From the NCBI GenBank assembly GCA_021397845.1, contig CM038052.1, forward strand, positions 141,985,854-142,049,853: DNA of 64,000 nt, written 5' to 3'. Under the pieces are notes generated by a model. The model was not told the DNA's origin. It saw only the letters and a program-made list of their open reading frames with translations, and did no database searches. The position numbers and the translations under genes were made by a program. Source of the stretch: Areca catechu (Eukaryota > Streptophyta > Magnoliopsida > Arecales > Arecaceae). Shown here one piece after another: positions 33,826 to 45,191 of this stretch. Position 1 is the first letter of the stretch. The number at the start of each line of letters is the position of its first letter.

Positions 33826-35461
33826 TGAAGGTGAAAAGCACCTACACCTAGCATATAATATGCAAGAAATAGGGCAGAGAATATGCATTTTAAAACATTT
33901 TTAAGACATGCATAGCGGAAGGCTCGGTAGATAGATCTAAACTATCTATCGATCTGCCCGCAATAGGAACTAGTATAAAGACCTATCATGCATATAACAT
34001 CAAAAACAACATAATATAAAGGCCATACTTCTATACCTCGACGAGTGCTGGAGAGAAGCTGTGAAGAGTTGAGAGGAGGAGGAGGGTGCTCGAGCCACAC
34101 ACGCATCTGGTCTCTACAGGATATCCACACCTGGCTCGACTCTGATCAACTCCCTCGGAGTGCTAGCTCTTCGGGATCCTTGTGCCGAACTTCTTCTTCC
34201 AAGAAGACTAGAATGAGAGCAGGAATCCCTTCCCAAACCTCTTTCCCAATACCTAGTTTGATTGTTAGGTTGCTCACACCCAATCCCTAAACCTCTCACA
34301 AAACCCTTCTTCTTCCTCTCTCTTTTCTCTCTTGTAACTTGTGTTGTTTTCTTGTGTGTAACCCTAGTAGCCACTATAAAGACCTCTATTTATAAGAGCT
34401 GCCATGAGAGGGAGAAGAAGGAAGGAGGAGAGATGGAGGGAGAGAATGGGGGAGAGGATCAAGGCCATGCCAAATGGTTCTAACCCATTAAGGTATGTAT
34501 GACATTTGTACCATAAAGCCTTAAAGCCAAAACTGGCAAATTCAAAAGATAGAAATCCTCTATGGTGTATGACCCCATAGGTTCGAACACTAAACCGGTA
34601 GCACTGGAACATTTCCAGTACTAGTCAAAGTCCTCATCTAGCAATGATACCCGATGTCCGGATAGGTCAAAGATGCAGAGCACCTTACAAGAACCTCTGG
34701 TATCTGCTTGCCACATAATTCATCCTTTTGACCTTATAATGCTTAGGATGACCTGGGGTTCGACTGCCAATCCTAATTTGGTTTATCCAAATCATGTCTC
34801 AACCTCACAAGTTCTGCGATTTCTCACAAGAACTACCCTGGCCAAGGTTTTGCTGAATTGAGACATAGTGAGCCATTCACTCCAAACTATTTGGAGAGGT
34901 CAATTCCATCTTGATCTACCACCGCTCCACAAATACTTGACTGCACCCAGAAACCTTCCATCATTGGATTAAAAATCCAGGTAGTCCGGCACCAAAGTAC
35001 AGTGAGTTGCTTGCAAGCTGCCATGGTGACCTCAGGTATGAGGGACACATATACCCATATCCCCTTGCGAGCAACCCTTTGGCAGAAGGGAGCTCCGTAG
35101 ATGGTCATGTTCAGTGAGATATCATACATTTCACTTGCATGTCACACCAGTGTCTCCACACTCCTTGGTTAAGAGGATAACCAACAAATGTGACATATGA
35201 CAACCTACACTTGATATATTGTTGTTCTATAACAATGTATCATTTAGTTGTGAACCAGCTTAAGAACTACTTGATATATCCTCTCTATATCAAATAATGT
35301 AGTTCTAAGGACTCCATCACGCAAGAGTTCTTACAGGAAAAGTAAATATGATGGACAACCAAAAATAATTTTTATTTATTAAAAAAAATTCATATACAAA
35401 TACAAAGATAGCACAACCATCTATAGCCTAGACGATTGGCTTTGGGACATAATTTCCAACA
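33826..35461 (-). repeat. 3' LTR of element E
   Basis: 1636 bp, ends CCAACA; flanked by TSD GAATG on the left and by the reverse complement of a primer tract (CCAAGTGCGAGT) on the right. About 218 bp shorter than the 5' LTR because the stretch with palindromic motifs (equivalent to about 52990-53215) is deleted. Confidence 0.9.
34387..34394 (-). promoter_or_regulatory. TATA box, 3' LTR of E
   Basis: Minus strand TATAAATA followed by GAGGTCTTTATAGTGG; same position as 52838-52847 in the other LTR. Confidence 0.5.
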
Positions 35462-35940
35462 ACTCGCACTTGGACTAAAGCTAATTAGTACAGAATCTCA
35501 TTCCCATTTTCCTTTTACAATAGTCGAACTCTTGAACTCCAATGGCTTTAGTGAAGGGGTCAGCCAGGTTCTCCTTTCCATCGATCTTCTGAAGGTCGAT
35601 GTCACCTCATTCCACGATCTCTCACACAAGATGATAGCACCATAGAATATGCTTCGTGCGGTGATGAGACTTCGGTTCTTTGGCTTGAGCAATGGCTCCA
35701 GTGTTGTCACAATACACCAGAACAGGACCATCCAGGGAAGGTGCCACTCCCACTTACCAAGGAACTTCCGCAACCACACAGCTTCCTTCACTGCATCTGA
35801 TGCTGCAATGTACTCTGCTTCGCATACTGAGTCCACCACAGTAGGCTGCTTGGAACTTTTCCAGCAGACAGCTCCTCCATTCAGGGTAAAGACAAAACCT
35901 GACACACTCTTGCTATCATCTTTATCTGACTAGAAATTGG
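35462..35940 (-). pseudogene. RNase H of element E
   Basis: Starts in frame 35905 (SGFVFTLNGGAVCWKSSKQ, VDSVCEAEYIAASDAVKEAVWLRKFLG), then the frame shifts; the remaining conserved words are readable in another frame (CDNTGAIAQAKEPK, RTKHI, ENLADPFTKA). These are the copia RNase H signatures. The shifted tail in the longest open frame is not real protein. Confidence 0.8.
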
Positions 35941-35986
35941 AGTCAGTATACCCCACAAGTTTCAAGTCAGATTCTCCATAAATTAG

Positions 35987-36889
35987 TCATTGGTCCTTAG
36001 TATTTCGTAAATACTTAAGGATGGTTTTAACCACTTTCCAATGAGCTTCACCTTGGTCAGACTGGTATCTGCTCACTACACCTAGTGAGTATATCATGTC
36101 TGGTCTAGTACATGTCATGGCATACATGATAGAACCCATCACCGAAGCATATGGGATTCTACTCATACGCTCTCTCTCCTCAGGAGTTGTCACATAATTC
36201 TTTTTGGAGAGATCAATTCCAGTGCCTATCGGGAGATAGCCCTTCTTGAAATTTTCCATGTTGAACCGTTTTAGCATGGTGTCGTTGTATGTAGACTGGG
36301 ATAGTCCCAGAAGCCTCTTAGATCTATCTCTATAGATCTTTATACCTAGTATGTAAGAGGCTTCACCCAAGTCCTTCATAGAGAATTGAGATGATAACCA
36401 GACCTTTATTCCTTGCAGTGCTGCGATGTCATTCCTAATTAAGAGAATGTCATCCATATACAGCACAAGGAATACAATCACAGAACCATTAGCCCATTTG
36501 TAAATGCAAGGCTCTTCTCTATTCCTAACGAAGCCATACAACTTGATACACTTATCATATCACATGTTCCAACTTCTTGATGCTTGCTTCAGTCCATAGA
36601 TGGACTTTTGAAGCTTGCACACCTTTAACTCATCTGTGGATGTGAACCCTTCAGGTTGTATCACACACACCTCCTCTTCTAGCTCACCATTCAAGAAAGT
36701 TGCTCGGACATCCATTTGCCAAATTTCATAGTCAAAGTGTGCTGCTAAAGCAAGCATAATCCAAATGGTTTTGAGCATTGCCATAGGAGAAAATGTCTCG
36801 TTATAGTCAATACCATAATGTTGACAATATCCCTTGGCAACTAGACGGGCTTTATAGGTCTCTACTTGTCCGTCTGCGCCCATTTGCAC
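35987..36889 (-). pseudogene. Reverse transcriptase of element E
   Basis: Frame 36889-36560: VETYKARLVAKGYCQHYGIDYNE split here at TFSPMAMLKTIWIMLALAA, then YEIWQMDVRATFLNGELEEEV and SIYGLKQASRSWN, ending in a stop. Frame 36541-35987: MYGFVRNREEPCIYKW, the catalytic LYMDDILL, LSSQFSMKDLGEASYILGIKI, MSRIPYASVMGSIMYAMTCTRPD. The active-site YMDD is intact. A stop at about 36557 and frame changes at both ends break the protein. Confidence 0.85.
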
Positions 36890-38102
36890 CCTATGGGTTT
36901 TATCCCTTCAAGTGGATCAACCAATATCCATACATTATTGATTTCCATGGACTCCATTTTGGATCTCATGGCTCCAAGCCATTTCTTAGAGTCGGACCTC
37001 TGCAATGCATCCATATAGATGATCGGATCCTCATTGTTCTCATCAAGTTCAATGGGATCACCATCCCGGACCAAGAAATCATAGTATCTGTCCGATCGGC
37101 TCGATACTCTATCGGATCTCCTTAATGGTTCCTGAGTGGGCTCAGGGTGTGATTTAATCATAGCCAGTTCTATATGGTCTCTTAAATGTATCAGTTCTTC
37201 TACTTGTTGAACTTCATTAAGTTCAGTCTTAGTGGCTACAATCTCTTCACCAAGAAACTCCTTTTCCAAAAAGATAGCCCTAAGACTGACGAACAACTTT
37301 TGTTCCTCAACTAAGTAGAAGTAATATCCCTTAGACTCTTTCGGATATCCAACAAATAGGCACTGGTCAGACCTAGGTCCAAGTTTGTCCATTTCCAAAT
37401 GTTTTACATAAGCCGGGCACCCCTAGACCCGAAGGTGTAAAAGTGTCAGCTTACGTTCAGTCCACATCTCATATGGTGTTTTACTAACGGACTTACTTGG
37501 AGCCCTATTCAAAATATAATAGGCTGATTCTAGAGCATATCCCTAAAAGGATATCGGCAGAGAAGCAAAGCCCATCATAGATCGAACCATGTCTAATAGG
37601 GTTTGATTCCTCCTCTCATACACTCCATTTAATTAAGGTGTCCCTGGAGGTGTCCACTGAGAGAGAATCCCATTCTCCTCGAGATATGTCAGAAACTCAT
37701 CGGAAAGGTATTCACCTCCTCGATCAGATTGAAGGATTTTGATACACTTTCTGATTTGTTTTTCTACTTCATTACGATATCATTTGAATATTTCAAACAA
37801 TTCAGATTTATGTCTCATCAAGAAGACATAACCATACCTTGAAAGGTCATCTATAAAAGTAATGAAATAACTGTACCCACCCCTGGCACAAATATTCATG
37901 GGTCTGCATACATCAGTATGTATCAGAGTCAGAATTTCATTGGCTCGATCACCTTTTCCAGTAAAAGATGACTTAGTCATTTTTTCAAGAAGATAGGACT
38001 CATAGGTTGGAAGTAAACTATCTTCACTAAACTCGAGAAGACCCTCAGTTTTCATCCTATTTATTTTGTTCCTATTAATATGACCTAGCCTACAATGCCA
38101 TA
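36862..38102 (-). pseudogene. Integrase and integrase-RT linker of element E
   Basis: Immediately beside the array the frame reads HCRLGHINRNKINRM (pre-integrase, its W on the far side at 49073), then 38055-37780: ILTLIHTDVCRPMN (first catalytic Asp), YFITFIDDLSRYGYVFLM, KSELFEIFK and a stop. Beyond it, with stops, come ILQSDRGGEYLSDEF, LNGVYERRNQTLLDMVRSMM and SKTPYEMW. Frame 37398-36862 (DQCLFVGYPKESKGYYFY, SDRYYDFLVRDGD, WLGAMRSKMESM, VWILVDPLEG) is the linker into RT. Asp-Asp-Glu residues are visible but the frame has at least four stops. Confidence 0.82.
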
Positions 38103-39557
38103 TGGTGGGGACACCGGAGGCACCAGAATAAGATAGAGGCTTTTCAATCCTCTATGAATTGATCAATAATTTATGAGTCCATCTGTAATAAGGGCTTAGC
38201 TCATCTGAGTTTATTTTAGTTGTTATTTGAGTATTTTGAGTTGTTATTTCAGTTCTGTACTTGTCAGCTCATGTTGAGCTAGTTCAGTCAAATGCTAGTC
38301 AGCTCATGTTGAGCTAATTTTATTTTTTTGAGTCCTGTCCAAGCATACTGAAGACTCAAGACTATATCATACAAGTGAAGACCAAGTCCAACTAGATTGA
38401 AGACATGGAAGTATAGCCCAAGTCCAACCTAGCTTGAAGATTTGAAGACCCCAGGAGGAAAATTCAGAAAACCCTGATTTCTTGCAGATGCCCTCCAAGT
38501 GCCCAGATTCCCTTCCATATGCCAAAGTATATTCATAGATAAGGGCATCCATGATTCCAAAGGTCCATCTGCATCCTAGCCCAAAGAAATCAAGCCCAGG
38601 TGCCAAGCCCAAGCCCCTAAGAAGCAAGATACCAGGGAATATTCCTGCTACCTGGCTACCAGGCCACCCCAGCTTCCAGAGGCCCAAACCCATGCACCCG
38701 AGCCCCTTTGGGCCGGCCTTTTGCTGCTCCTAGAAGCCCAACACGCCCCCCTAGGCGTCCTTGGAGTCTTGACCAAGTCAAGAAAATTTTTAGGGATTTT
38801 TCTACCTAATATTTCCTTATTTTCTAGCTAGGGTTTGAGAGGGAAAAGGATTCTTATGTAATGACTTATGTACCCTTACTTGGAGCCCAAGGTTAAGGGT
38901 CTATTTAAGGGACCCTAGCCTCTTGTATGAGAAGAATTTTTGATGAATGAAAACCTTGAGTTCTTCTATTGAGTGGTGTGATACCCTGCTGTGTGCATAA
39001 AGGGGTTTGTGAGAGTTCTTCTTCCCGGTGTTTGCAATCATCTTCCTGCTGCCAACAAACCCTCCAGATCCCTGGACGCCCACTCCAAAAGAAGCCTTCC
39101 CTTGCTGTTTTTACTTTGTTTTCTTGTTCCTTTGTGAGCTTTCTAACCCCTGACAGGTCGTTTGCAGGTCCCTGAGTTCCTACGAATCCAACGACTCCAG
39201 CCAAGCCTCAATCGGATCACCGAGCAGAAAGCCGGGTATCCGCGGGTCTTTGGCTCGGTTTTCCAGGCCGCATCCATCGAGGAACGAGAGACCCCTTCGT
39301 GGCGATCTTCACAGACGTTGTCAGGTACACCCCTCTACCTCCAGTAGTTTTATTGTAGGAGAACTTTCCCTAACCGAGGCTTCTCAGCCCCGGCGGTCCT
39401 TCTTTGCTACTTTTCTAGGTCCTAATCTGCATGCTGATCTTCAAAAATTCATACAAAATTCCCTACAAATAAGTTTGATCTAAAATTTGGGAATTAATCA
39501 CCTAACTCAACATGTAAAACATACAAAAAAAATTGCATGCATAATAGTCCCCCATCA
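38103..39557 (+). repeat. A-type LTR 1 of the array
   Basis: 1455 bp, TGGTGGGGACACC...CCCCCATCA. Same variants as LTR2 throughout, as far as I can follow by eye. Confidence 0.92.
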
Positions 39558-40433
39558 TTTGGTATCAGAGCTTAGATTAGGGCTTATTTTCTACAATTTT
39601 TCAGTCCATATATACTCTGTTATTTTAATTATTTCTCCCTTTTAAAAACTCCAAAAATTCTGAAATTTATTTTCCTAGATTTATCATAATTCACAGTAAT
39701 TTTAAAAATTTTTCCAGATTTTATTATGACCTGTGAATTTTCTGTAAGCCGAAATAGGGCCTACAAATTTCTGGCTCTGTTTTTTTTTAGCAAGACAAGT
39801 TTGGAAGTTTTAGGGTTTTGTTTAGCATTTTTGCATATCTTTTAATTTTAGTATATTTCCTGAATATTAGTCAATAATTTGTAAGTTTTCTTCTATTTAA
39901 TAAAATACAAAAAAAAAAAAATTACATATTCTCCAAAAATACCAAAAACATCTAACCCTAATTTGCATCATTTGCCTGCCATCATTGCATAATCTACTTT
40001 TAAGGGCACTCTTGCTATATCAGATGGGGGGAGGAGTTGATAACCTCTCCATAGCCCAAAACCACATCCCTTGCATTCGGTCCCAAGCCTTAACCTAAAA
40101 TTAATTGGACTTAATTTGCCCTAGTGGGCTAGGGACACCAACTGGTCGGATCCGGGCTAGTGTTAGACCACTGTGTCAAGTTAACCTGTGTGTGCCTTGT
40201 GCTCAGTGTCTAGAACGGTGGTTTAGGGATTCAATCCCGAAGGGCTTGTGTGCTGGTCCGCCTACCTGGCCAATCTCTGATTGGTGTCTAGGATTGGCAA
40301 TCAGGGACCTAACACTCCCCTTACACCTGCCTGGCTGAGTACAGGGTTACTATAGGCTAGTTTGCCACCCTGATTGAGCATCTAGTTTGGACTCTAGGTC
40401 TAGTCAGCTATAGTCGGTCTGATCGAGTCTTGT
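39558..40433 (+). other. PBS and leader, internal unit 1
   Basis: PBS TGGTATCAGAGC at 39560-39571. AT-rich leader as in element A, with a poly(A) run near 39907-39920. No coding feature apart from a 77-codon chance frame. Confidence 0.75.
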
Positions 40434-42191
40434 ATGAGCACTAGATCAGGAGTTTCATATCACCCACCTCCTTCACAAATGTCTGAACCCATGGAAAACT
40501 TACAAGCCCAAATAAAAGTCCTAGCTGATCAAATGGCCCAGATGACTACCCAGTTAACTCAGTCTGGTACCCAAACCAACAATAGAATTGACCATCTTGC
40601 CAAAAGGTTTGACCAGTTAGGAGGCCGTGTAGGGACCATAGCAAGAACCCATGGGTCACAATCTGAGCCAGATCCTGAGTCCCCTCAACCTAGGAGAACC
40701 CCAAACCCTGATCTATACCATGAGGTCGAACCTAGGAGATCCCCTTATTCTGACCCGTACTACAATCCTCAACCTAGGAGGACCCCAAACCTTGATCCAT
40801 ACCGAGAGATTGAACCTAGGAGAGCCCCTCAGCCTGACCCATACAATAATACTGAACCTAGAAGAACCCCTTACCATGACCCTTATTATGATACTGAACC
40901 TAGAAGAACCCCTTACCGTGACCATTATTATGATACTGAACTCAGGAGAACCCAATACTCTGACTCATATAGGGAGCCCAACCCTAGGAGAACCCAATAC
41001 TCTGACCCATATAGGGAGCCCAACCCTAGGAGAACCCAATATTCTGACCCATATAGGGAGTCCAACCCTAGGAGAACCCAATATCCTGACCCATATAGGA
41101 AGCCCAACCTTAGGAGGACCCCAAACCATGATCCATCCTTAGAACCTGACCATAGAGCTAACCCAAAATCCTATGACCCGAGATCCTATAATCCCATGAC
41201 CCATAGATCTGCACCCTTGTCCTATGAGCCCAGAGAACCCATAACCCCTAAGTATCAGCCTAGTCATGCTTCCCCTAGTCAACTTGAACCCCATAGGATT
41301 AGTATCCCTAAATATGAACCCAGAAGTGAGCCACTACCCCTTATACAACCTGAACCTACTAGGAGTAGTACCCATAATCAGAGACCAAAACCTAACCAAC
41401 TTCCTGCTAGCCGACCTTCTCCAACCATTCCTGAGATTCACAAGGCTTACATTAACGCGGAAGTGTATGAAGCTGATGTGAGCCTAGTGGATGAGTATGA
41501 GGGAGAAGAGGAGACACCTTTAGATGACCTAGAATTAGCTGACCCAATAGATACCCAGGTAAAAGCCAACCTAGAGGTAGTTGACCTTGACCACATCCAA
41601 CCTAAAGCTATAGTGGAAGAACAAATAGAAGAAGAGAACCTGGGTACTGCTACTAGAGCCTTACCTGAGGAAACCATAGAGGAGAGCCAAATTATAGAGT
41701 CTTGTCCTAAAATACAAGAACCTGAAGAATTTATTAAGGACCTGATCTCTTTGAATCTATACCTTCAAGATGAGCCTCCTCCTATAGTTCCCATTAAGGA
41801 CCTCTTCCCTGAGATTAATAACCCATCCTTCCATTATACAAACCCCATAGATATACCGCAAACCCGTAAGGTTAACCTCATTAGTATAGGATTAGTTCCT
41901 GACACCCCGTCTTTTATCCTACTTTATTCAACTAACCATGAACCTTTTTCTCTACCTTACCAAACTAATTCTGAACCCACTTCCTATTTTCTGCCCTTTC
42001 CTGACACCTCCAGCATTTATAGGATTATTAGATTTCATTTAATTGAGATTAGCATACTGCATGCATTCATCACGCATGTTAGGTTTGCATCTTACTTCTG
42101 GCACACTCTTTGGAATTTGCTAGGAGTTCACTGTAAATTTTCATGTGCATGTCAAGCTAGGATCAAACCTAGGGAACCTATAATCTCTTAG
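40434..42191 (+). CDS. A-family ORF, internal unit 1, 585 codons
   Basis: Homologue of the frame at 17183 but starting 15 codons earlier (MSTRSGVSYHPPPSQ) because CAA replaces the TAA found in element A. Coiled coil in residues 16-75; 11 units of the 14-residue PRRT repeat at residues 86-239 (40689-41150), one fewer than element A; acidic middle with DEYEGEEETPLDDLELAD; C-terminal YFWHTLWNLLGVHCKF and CACQARIKPREP. Fully open. Differences from element A are scattered substitutions plus whole-unit and 2-codon changes that preserve the frame. Function unknown; no enzyme motif. Confidence 0.72.
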   Translation: MSTRSGVSYHPPPSQMSEPMENLQAQIKVLADQMAQMTTQLTQSGTQTNNRIDHLAKRFDQLGGRVGTIARTHGSQSEPDPESPQPRRTPNPDLYHEVEPRRSPYSDPYYNPQPRRTPNLDPYREIEPRRAPQPDPYNNTEPRRTPYHDPYYDTEPRRTPYRDHYYDTELRRTQYSDSYREPNPRRTQYSDPYREPNPRRTQYSDPYRESNPRRTQYPDPYRKPNLRRTPNHDPSLEPDHRANPKSYDPRSYNPMTHRSAPLSYEPREPITPKYQPSHASPSQLEPHRISIPKYEPRSEPLPLIQPEPTRSSTHNQRPKPNQLPASRPSPTIPEIHKAYINAEVYEADVSLVDEYEGEEETPLDDLELADPIDTQVKANLEVVDLDHIQPKAIVEEQIEEENLGTATRALPEETIEESQIIESCPKIQEPEEFIKDLISLNLYLQDEPPPIVPIKDLFPEINNPSFHYTNPIDIPQTRKVNLISIGLVPDTPSFILLYSTNHEPFSLPYQTNSEPTSYFLPFPDTSSIYRIIRFHLIEISILHAFITHVRFASYFWHTLWNLLGVHCKFSCACQARIKPREPIIS

Positions 42192-42369
42192 GTTTAGATC
42201 CAAAGAGTTCAATAAGATTTCCTTCTATAAGAATGCATAGTCAAGTCTGTTAGGTGTAGGTTTGAGTCCTTTGCATCATCTTGTTAGGAGTCTGCATGTG
42301 CCTAGCATGTTCACCACTCACACTAATGTTAAAACAACTGGCTAATTCCCGAAGATGGATCAAAAAAAT

Positions 42370-42894
42370 TTGATGTAGTGGATTTTATCTTGGTTAGGCT
42401 TAGGCCTAAAAGAAGCTTCATGCTCGCAGAGCCGGACCTTTTAAAGTGATAGAGAAGGTTGGATCAAATGCCTAGGTGTTAGAATTGCCTTCGGATTTGG
42501 GCATTAGTTCTACCTTCAATATTACAGACCTGGTTGAGTATAGGGAACCGGCAGCGCTACCTAGTGAGGCCTTTGGACCTATTCCTTTTCATTATGAGTG
42601 ACCCTAACCTAGAGTGTCCACAAACAAATTTGGCCTGAGAGAGGAGAACGGATCGAGCGTATCCTGGACAATCAAGCCATCACGACCCAGGGCCATGACT
42701 ATCAATGCTTCCTGGTCCGATGGCAAGGCCGGCCAGAGTCGGACGATTCGTGGATTTCTCGAGAGGACTTGCAATGCCTCAACCCAGACCTTCTCGAGAG
42801 ATATGTGAGCCAGTCTGACCTTCACTCGACAGGGTCGAGTTCCTCCCACCCCGGGAGAATTGGTGGGGACACCGGAGGCACCAGAATAAGATAG
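42370..42894 (+). pseudogene. Integrase C-terminal relic with chromodomain, unit 1
   Basis: Same organisation as 19121-19666. Open frame from about 42613 gives IERILDNQAITTQGHDYQ, FLVRWQGRPESDDSW and EDLQCLNPDLLERY and stops inside LTR2 at 42894. Two Arg-to-Cys changes relative to element A (YQCFL, LQCLN). Confidence 0.75.
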
Positions 42895-44315
42895 AGGCTT
42901 TTCAATCCTCTATGAATTGATCAATAATTTATGAGTCCATCTGTAATAAGGGCTTAGCTCATCTGAGTTTATTTTAGTTGTTATTTGAGTATTTTGAGTT
43001 GTTATTTCAGTTCTGTACTTGTCAGCTCATGTTGAGCTAGTTCAGTCAAATGCTAGTCAGCTCATGTTGAGCTAATTTTATTTTTTTGAGTCCTGTCCAA
43101 GCATACTGAAGACTCAAGACTATATCATACAAGTGAAGACCAAGTCCAACTAGATTGAAGACATGGAAGTATAGCCCAAGTCCAACCTAGCTTGAAGATT
43201 TGAAGACCCCAGGAGGAAAATTCAGAAAACCCTGATTTCTTGCAGATGCCCTCCAAGTGCCCAGATTCCCTTCCATATGCCAAAGTATATTCATAGATAA
43301 GGGCATCCATGATTCCAAAGGTCCATCTGCATCCTAGCCCAAAGAAATCAAGCCCAGGTGCCAAGCCCAAGCCCCTAAGAAGCAAGATACCAGGGAATAT
43401 TCCTGCTACCTGGCTACCAGGCCACCCCAGCTTCCAGAGGCCCAAACCCATGCACCCGAGCCCCTTTGGGCCGGCCTTTTGCTGCTCCTAGAAGCCCAAC
43501 ACGCCCCCCTAGGCGTCCTTGGAGTCTTGACCAAGTCAAGAAAATTTTTAGGGATTTTTCTACCTAATATTTCCTTATTTTCTAGCTAGGGTTTGAGAGG
43601 GAAAAGGATTCTTATGTAATGACTTATGTACCCTTACTTGGAGCCCAAGGTTAAGGGTCTATTTAAGGGACCCTAGCCTCTTGTATGAGAAGAATTTTTG
43701 ATGAATGAAAACCTTGAGTTCTTCTATTGAGTGGTGTGATACCCTGCTGTGTGCATAAAGGGGTTTGTGAGAGTTCTTCTTCCCGGTGTTTGCAATCATC
43801 TTCCTGCTGCCAACAAACCCTCCAGATCCCTGGACGCCCACTCCAAAAGAAGCCTTCCCTTGCTGTTTTTACTTTGTTTTCTTGTTCCTTTGTGAGCTTT
43901 CTAACCCCTGACAGGTCGTTTGCAGGTCCCTGAGTTCCTACGAATCCAACGACTCCAGCCAAGCCTCAATCGGATCACCGAGCAGAAAGCCGGGTATCCG
44001 CGGGTCTTTGGCTCGGTTTTCCAGGCCGCATCCATCGAGGAACGAGAGACCCCTTCGTGGCGATCTTCACAGACGTTGTCAGGTACACCCCTCTACCTCC
44101 AGTAGTTTTATTGTAGGAGAACTTTCCCTAACCGAGGCTTCTCAGCCCCGGCGGTCCTTCTTTGCTACTTTTCTAGGTCCTAATCTGCATGCTGATCTTC
44201 AAAAATTCATACAAAATTCCCTACAAATAAGTTTGATCTAAAATTTGGGAATTAATCACCTAACTCAACATGTAAAACATACAAAAAAAATTGCATGCAT
44301 AATAGTCCCCCATCA
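42861..44315 (+). repeat. A-type LTR 2 (middle) of the array
   Basis: 1455 bp; carries the LTR1-type variants at its 3' end. Serves as 3' LTR of unit 1 and 5' LTR of unit 2. Confidence 0.92.
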
Positions 44316-45191
44316 TTTGGTATCAGAGCTTAGATTAGGGCTTATTTTCTACAATTTTTCAGTCCATATATACTCTGTTATTTTAATTATTTCTCCCTTT
44401 TAAAAACTCCAAAAATTCTGAAATTTATTTTCCTAGATTTATCATAATTCACAGTAATTTTAAAAATTTTTCCAGATTTTATTATGACCTGTGAATTTTC
44501 TGTAAGCCGAAATAGGGCCTACAAATTTCTGGCTCTGTTTTTTTTTAGCAAGACAAGTTTGGAAGTTTTAGGGTTTTGTTTAGCATTTTTGCATATCTTT
44601 TAATTTTAGTATATTTCCTGAATATTAGTCAATAATTTGTAAGTTTTCTTCTATTTAATAAAATACAAAAAAAAAAAAATTACATATTCTCCAAAAATAC
44701 CAAAAACATCTAACCCTAATTTGCATCATTTGCCTGCCATCATTGCATAATCTACTTTTAAGGGCACTCTTGCTATATCAGATGGGGGGAGGAGTTGATA
44801 ACCTCTCCATAGCCCAAAACCACATCCCTTGCATTCGGTCCCAAGCCTTAACCTAAAATTAATTGGACTTAATTTGCCCTAGTGGGCTAGGGACACCAAC
44901 TGGTCGGATCCGGGCTAGTGTTAGACCACTGTGTCAAGTTAACCTGTGTGTGCCTTGTGCTCAGTGTCTAGAACGGTGGTTTAGGGATTCAATCCCGAAG
45001 GGCTTGTGTGCTGGTCCGCCTACCTGGCCAATCTCTGATTGGTGTCTAGGATTGGCAATCAGGGACCTAACACTCCCCTTACACCTGCCTGGCTGAGTAC
45101 AGGGTTACTATAGGCTAGTTTGCCACCCTGATTGAGCATCTAGTTTGGACTCTAGGTCTAGTCAGCTATAGTCGGTCTGATCGAGTCTTGT
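44316..45191 (+). other. PBS and leader, internal unit 2
   Basis: PBS TGGTATCAGAGC at 44318-44329; copy of 39558-40433. Confidence 0.75.

Noticed and set aside
34045..34290. Short ORFs in the E LTRs as host gene exons (34045-34374, 52483-52932)
   Set aside because: They repeat between the two LTRs, overlap the TATA region and lack conserved domains.
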